16,324 bases of DNA, taken from assembly GCA_050743125.1 (NCBI GenBank), contig JBOGEB010000086.1, positions 1-16,324 of the forward strand. Direction: 5' to 3'. Under the pieces are notes generated by a model. It was not told where the DNA came from, did not search any database, and worked only from the letters and a program-made list of their open reading frames with translations. This document shows positions 13,301 to 16,324 of this stretch, in pieces. Each line of letters begins with the position of its first letter. Within the stretch, counting starts at the first letter, position 1. Both the position numbers and the translations under genes were made by a program. The stretch is from JBOGEB01 sp050743125 (GTDB lineage Bacteria; Actinomycetota; Nitriliruptoria; Euzebyales; Egibacteraceae).

Positions 13301-13400
13301 NNNNNNNNNNNNNNNNNNNNNNNNNNNNNNNNNNNNNNNNNNNNNNNNNNNNNNNNNNNNNNNNNNNNNNNNNNNNNNNNNNNNNNNNNNNNNNNNNNNN
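13301..13400. other. 100-N scaffold gap, probably false
   Basis: Exactly 100 N between ends that overlap by 127 identical bases. Joining 13300 to 13528 gives a continuous reading of the VirB4-VirB6 junction with ATGA overlap. Confidence 0.9.
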
Positions 13401-13479
13401 CCGACCAGGGGGCCGGGGGGATGCCCCCCACCGACCAGGGGGCCGGGGAGATGCCCCCCACCGACCTGGAGCCGGCCCG

Positions 13480-15513
13480 ATGAGCGGGACCAGCCACACG
13501 CGCGTGAGGATCCGGATGGGGCTCTGCGCCCTGGCCGCGCTGCTGCTCGTGGCGCTGGCCGGTCCGGCGTTGGCGCAGTCGGTTGGACCGCTCCCGATCC
13601 CCGGCAGCCCGTTCGGAGATGAGGTCCAGGCGCCGCGACCGGTGGTGGCCGGCTCCGGCGTCGATGACTTGCTCGGGCTCAAGGGCCCCGCCGACGGGAC
13701 CTGGCTCGGCACGTACGGGACCGGCCCCTACAGCCTCGACTCGCATCTCGGCGTGGTCGACGTGCAGCATCAGGTCCAGGGAAGCTGGGCGGGCTACCTG
13801 TGGTCGCTGGTGGTCTGGATCGCCCGTGTGCTCACCGCCCTGCTCTCCTGGGCGTTCACGGTCGACCTGTTCCGACCCCTGGCTGGCGTGATCGACGGGA
13901 TAGTCGGCGCGCTGGTGGACTCGATCTGGCGTCCGCTCGCCATCCCGATCATCGTCCTTGCCGGGCTGTGGGCCGCCTACCAGGGGATCGTCCGGCGGGA
14001 GGTTTCGACGCTCGCGCAGGGCTGGGTATGGATGATCGCCGCCGTAGGAGCTGGCCTGTTCTTCTTCACCCAGCCCACGCGGATCGCGACGGGGGTGAAC
14101 ACGTTCGCGGCGAAGCTGTCGAACACCGCGCTCGACGCGATCGCGGCCGTCGACCCTGGGCTCTGCGCACAGGGGCAGGGCAAGTGCGTCGGCGGGTCGG
14201 CGCACCTCCAGGAGGTCACGGATCGGCTCTGGTACCTCTACGTGATCAAGCCGTACGTGGTCATGGAGTTCGGCGACGGCCAGCGCGAGGCGGCCTACCT
14301 GCGGCGGCTTCTCGAGGCGAAGACCATCACCCGGGACGACCTCGCCAAGGTCGGGAAGGGTGGCACGACGTCCGAGAGCCTGATCCAGGCCAAGGCCGAG
14401 CAGTACAAGGCGCTCGCCGCCGACCTCCAAAAGGACGGGGACGCGTTCGAGTGGTTCTCCGGCCGCCGCAACTATGAGCGCGGGATGATCGCCGGGATGG
14501 CGCTCGTCGCCACGGTCGTCGGGGCCATCGTGCTCGGCGTGGTCGCGGCAGGTGTGCTGCTCGCCCAGCTGGGGCTGCTCCTCGCGTTCCTGCTCGCGCC
14601 GGTGTTTCTCGCGCTGGGGATCCACCCAGGGATCGGCCGGAGGGTGGCGACCCGCTTCGGCCATCTGTCGATCGGCATGCTGATCCAGCGGATCGGGCTC
14701 GCGATCCTGCTCGCGATCCTGCTCGTCACCTCGGGCAGCATCATGACGGCCGCAGACAGCGCCGGCGGCTGGTACGCGGCGGTCATCCTCCACGTCCTGC
14801 TCGGCGCGGCGGCGCTGTACTACCGCAAGCCGTTCCTCAACCTGCTCACCACATTCACGCCGACGCCCTCCGTTCCACGTCCCGAGCTGCGCGCGGGGGC
14901 GACCAAGGTCAAGGAAGCCCTCGGCCTTGGCGTCGCCTACAGCATCGGGCGCACCGCGCTCATAGGGCGGGGCGTTCAGGCAGTCCAGGCGCGGCTGCCG
15001 GCGCCCGGCAGTGGCCCCAAGCCGTTGCCGCCCGGCGGTCGACCCAGGCCGTCGCCGGGCGGTGGCGGCCCCAAGCCGCCGCGGGGCGGCGACCGGGGGC
15101 CGTTGCCGCCCGACGTCGAGCGGGCCTTGATCCTCAGTCAAGACAGCGCTGCGACGCCCGGTAACGGCGGTCGCCCGGGTCCCGATAACGGCTCGGACAC
15201 GCCGGGCAACGCGGCGGCTGCGGCCCGGAGCGCCCGGGCGACCGCTGGTTCGGGCGCGAACGGCGGCAGGGGTCGCGCCTGGATACCGCCCACCTTGGCG
15301 TACCAACCGAACCCCGAGGCCAGCCGCGCGCCGCGCCGGGACCTTCACGTGCCCTACCAGCGCGACGAGCAGCAGCGCATCCTCGAGCCCGAGCGGCGCC
15401 AGCGGCGGCCGACACCCGCCGAGCGGATGCAGGCCGAGCGCATGGCCGAACGGATGCAACGCGCCCGCGAGCAGCGGCGCGAGGTGCGCGAACAGCGGCG
15501 TGAGACGGAGTAG
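13480..15513 (+). CDS. VirB6/TcpH-like polytopic conjugation channel protein
   Basis: A 677-residue protein placed like TcpH/VirB6, the multi-span core of the transfer channel. A signal peptide is clear: basic start, hydrophobic CALAALLLVALAGPALA and cleavage after Ala32 (ALA-QS). Membrane segments follow at about 107-128, 130-150, 155-175 and 184-200, then a large soluble loop (about 205-335, with the Cys pair of GLCAQGQGKC), then a dense cluster at about 338-385 (IAGMALVATVVGAIVLGVVA onward), about 400-420 and 430-450. The tail (about 500-677) is Pro/Gly-rich, then an Arg/Glu-rich helix (ERMQAERMAERMQRAREQRR) likely to be a coiled coil in the cytoplasm. The start overlaps the VirB4 stop (ATGA). 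Its first 48 bases also appear before the N run as an assembly duplicate. Confidence 0.88.
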   Translation: MSGTSHTRVRIRMGLCALAALLLVALAGPALAQSVGPLPIPGSPFGDEVQAPRPVVAGSGVDDLLGLKGPADGTWLGTYGTGPYSLDSHLGVVDVQHQVQGSWAGYLWSLVVWIARVLTALLSWAFTVDLFRPLAGVIDGIVGALVDSIWRPLAIPIIVLAGLWAAYQGIVRREVSTLAQGWVWMIAAVGAGLFFFTQPTRIATGVNTFAAKLSNTALDAIAAVDPGLCAQGQGKCVGGSAHLQEVTDRLWYLYVIKPYVVMEFGDGQREAAYLRRLLEAKTITRDDLAKVGKGGTTSESLIQAKAEQYKALAADLQKDGDAFEWFSGRRNYERGMIAGMALVATVVGAIVLGVVAAGVLLAQLGLLLAFLLAPVFLALGIHPGIGRRVATRFGHLSIGMLIQRIGLAILLAILLVTSGSIMTAADSAGGWYAAVILHVLLGAAALYYRKPFLNLLTTFTPTPSVPRPELRAGATKVKEALGLGVAYSIGRTALIGRGVQAVQARLPAPGSGPKPLPPGGRPRPSPGGGGPKPPRGGDRGPLPPDVERALILSQDSAATPGNGGRPGPDNGSDTPGNAAAAARSARATAGSGANGGRGRAWIPPTLAYQPNPEASRAPRRDLHVPYQRDEQQRILEPERRQRRPTPAERMQAERMAERMQRAREQRREVREQRRETE

Positions 15514-15548
15514 TGCACCGAATGGAACGTCCCGTCGCCTGTGCGGGC

Positions 15549-15586
15549 GTCCGGAACCCCAGAGGGGACCCTGGGAACGCCCCCGA
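15549..15586. repeat. half copy of the REP-like palindrome
   Basis: GTCCGGA, then CCAGAGGGGACCCTGGG and ACGCCCCCGA, match 5554-5608 except that the left arm of the large hairpin is missing. It lies in the 194-base gap between the VirB6-like gene and the next gene, a rare break in an otherwise tightly packed operon. Confidence 0.7.
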
Positions 15587-15635
15587 CAGCTGTGCTGGCG
15601 CGATCCGCGCCCGGAGCGCAAGGCGCAAGGAGGAC

Positions 15636-15704
15636 GTGACCCGAACGCGATCCGGGATGCAGGCGCGTGGAGAATGCCAACGAACGTTCCGGGCGGTGCG
15701 CTAG
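15636..15704 (+). CDS. possible 22-residue leader peptide
   Basis: GTG 15636 follows AAGGAGG closely and opens a 22-codon frame ending at TAG 15702-15704, four bases before the next gene. It spans the short repeat and contains SGMQARGEC, resembling MQAGGEC of the tiny frame at 4739-4804. Most likely a translated leader or chance; the ribosome site is the main support. Confidence 0.3.
   Translation: MTRTRSGMQARGECQRTFRAVR
15653..15691. repeat. short dispersed repeat, copy 2 (GGATGCAGGCG...GGAGAATGC)
   Basis: Same orientation and order of conserved blocks as 4735-4774: CGGGATGCAGGCG, GGAGAATGC, then CGAA and TTCCGGG. It stands 17 bases before the start of the last gene. Possible regulator site, promoter-linked repeat or part of a small mobile repeat. 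Confidence 0.6.
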
Positions 15705-15707
15705 GCC

Positions 15708-16324
15708 GTGGGCGCCTGGATTGACCGCCTGACGCTCAGCCAACGCAAGCTGTTGTTCGCGGTGGTCGCGGCGGGGCTCATCGGGCTCGGCGTCGTTTCA
15801 CTGCGCGCGCCCGGGTCGGCCGAGCGCGCGACGACCCCCAACCCCTCGCCGGCCCCGGCGCCGGCGACGCTTGGGACCGCGCCGCCGGCGCCGGAGAGTC
15901 CGGTTGCGGTCGAGGGTCTGGACGCGGACAAGGCCCAGCTCATGCTGCCCGACGACCAGGTCGCGGCAGCGCAGGCGGTCGCCGAGCGCTTCTGCCAGGA
16001 GTACGCGACGCGCCGGTGGGACGAGCCGCCGTCCGCGCGGCTCGCGCGGCTCGCGCCGTTCATCAGCAACGAGCTGGCGGCGGCGTTCGCGGACAGCCCC
16101 GGCGGCGCTGCGCTGGAGAACGAGCGCCAGGCGAACCAGGAGGTCACGACCGCCCAGCCCGAGTTTGCCTACCCGCAGACGGTCTCACGCAAGCAGATCG
16201 TGTTCACGGTCGTCGTGCTCCAAAGGGTCACGACCACCCAAGGGACGAAGGAGCAGCGGCCGTCCTTCCAGGTCGTGCTGGAGCCGCGCGGCGGTGACTG
16301 GCGCGTGGCGAACCTGGTGGCCTA
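15708..16324 (+). CDS. membrane-anchored NTF2-like transfer protein, 3' end outside window
   Basis: An open frame of 205 codons continues past the window end. The first usable start is GTG 15708, because an in-frame TAG lies at 15702. The N-terminus has a short cytoplasmic part (DRLTLSQRK) and one membrane helix (LLFAVVAAGLIGLGVVSL, about 14-31), then a Pro/Ala-rich spacer to about 65 and a soluble domain beginning VAAAQAVAERFCQEYATRRWDE, with strands such as RKQIVFTVVVLQRVTT and FQVVLEPRGGDWRVANLV. This plan resembles VirB8/TcpC-type NTF2-like domains, in which the final strand carries a Gly-x-Trp-x-Val motif. It would be a second scaffold protein besides the one at 8123. The family is inferred from architecture, not from a strong sequence match. 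Confidence 0.75.
   Translation, partial: MGAWIDRLTLSQRKLLFAVVAAGLIGLGVVSLRAPGSAERATTPNPSPAPAPATLGTAPPAPESPVAVEGLDADKAQLMLPDDQVAAAQAVAERFCQEYATRRWDEPPSARLARLAPFISNELAAAFADSPGGAALENERQANQEVTTAQPEFAYPQTVSRKQIVFTVVVLQRVTTTQGTKEQRPSFQVVLEPRGGDWRVANLVA

Noticed and set aside
13253..13483. Separate short gene beginning before the second N block
   Set aside because: Its first 48 bases are identical to the start of the VirB6-like gene and belong to the 127 bp contig overlap.
12823..15621. Very long minus-strand open frame (932 codons) opposite the VirB6-like gene
   Set aside because: Crosses N bases and lies antisense to confident genes; its composition is that of reverse-complement high-GC coding DNA.

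Overview
High-GC DNA with actinobacterial character: a leaderless-type start, 7Fe ferredoxin, an FrhB-like F420-linked Fe-S protein, and a regulator of the type common in Streptomyces and Streptosporangium relatives. Genus cannot be told from the window. Three blocks are visible.

Block 1 (1-1972) is accessory or eroded DNA. It holds a small unknown gene and, convergent to it, a helix-turn-helix/TPR-type regulator that looks dead: probable frameshift near the start, a ~257 bp miniature element inserted in frame, and an abrupt C-terminal loss. Block 2 (1973-4651) looks like chromosomal metabolism: an FrhB-like protein, the ferredoxin fdxA, a small alpha/beta hydrolase and a short protein resembling a GNAT-associated N-terminal domain. 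Block 3 (about 4700-16324) is a conjugation module of Gram-positive (Tcp/Tn916-like) type IV secretion design, all on the + strand: ParA/MinD-like ATPase, LysM wall-binding protein, TcpC-like NTF2 protein, small two-helix membrane protein, TcpE-like protein, VirB4-like ATPase, VirB6-like multi-span membrane protein, and the start of another membrane-anchored NTF2-like protein. Most are coupled by ATGA overlaps or short gaps. No relaxase, coupling protein, integrase or oriT is visible, so whether this is an ICE, an IME or a plasmid segment is open.

The strongest signals are: (a) a 350-residue intein with a LAGLIDADG endonuclease that splits the Walker A lysine from its threonine in the VirB4-like ATPase, with the Trp/Cys/Thr signature of class 3 inteins and Ala at position 1; (b) an 87 bp (29-codon) repeat forming an array before the ParA-like gene, with a diverged copy in the same reading frame inside the LysM protein; (c) a miniature inverted-repeat element with ~24 bp ends, complete at 1047-1303 and partial at 5411-5478; (d) other short repeats shared between the flank of the ParA-like gene and the gap before the last gene.

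Both 100-N gaps are very probably not real: each is flanked by exactly the same 127 bp on both sides, as expected when contigs that overlap by one k-mer are scaffolded without merging. Removing 227 bp at each gap gives a continuous sequence of 15870 bp and makes the VirB4 and VirB6 genes overlap by ATGA.
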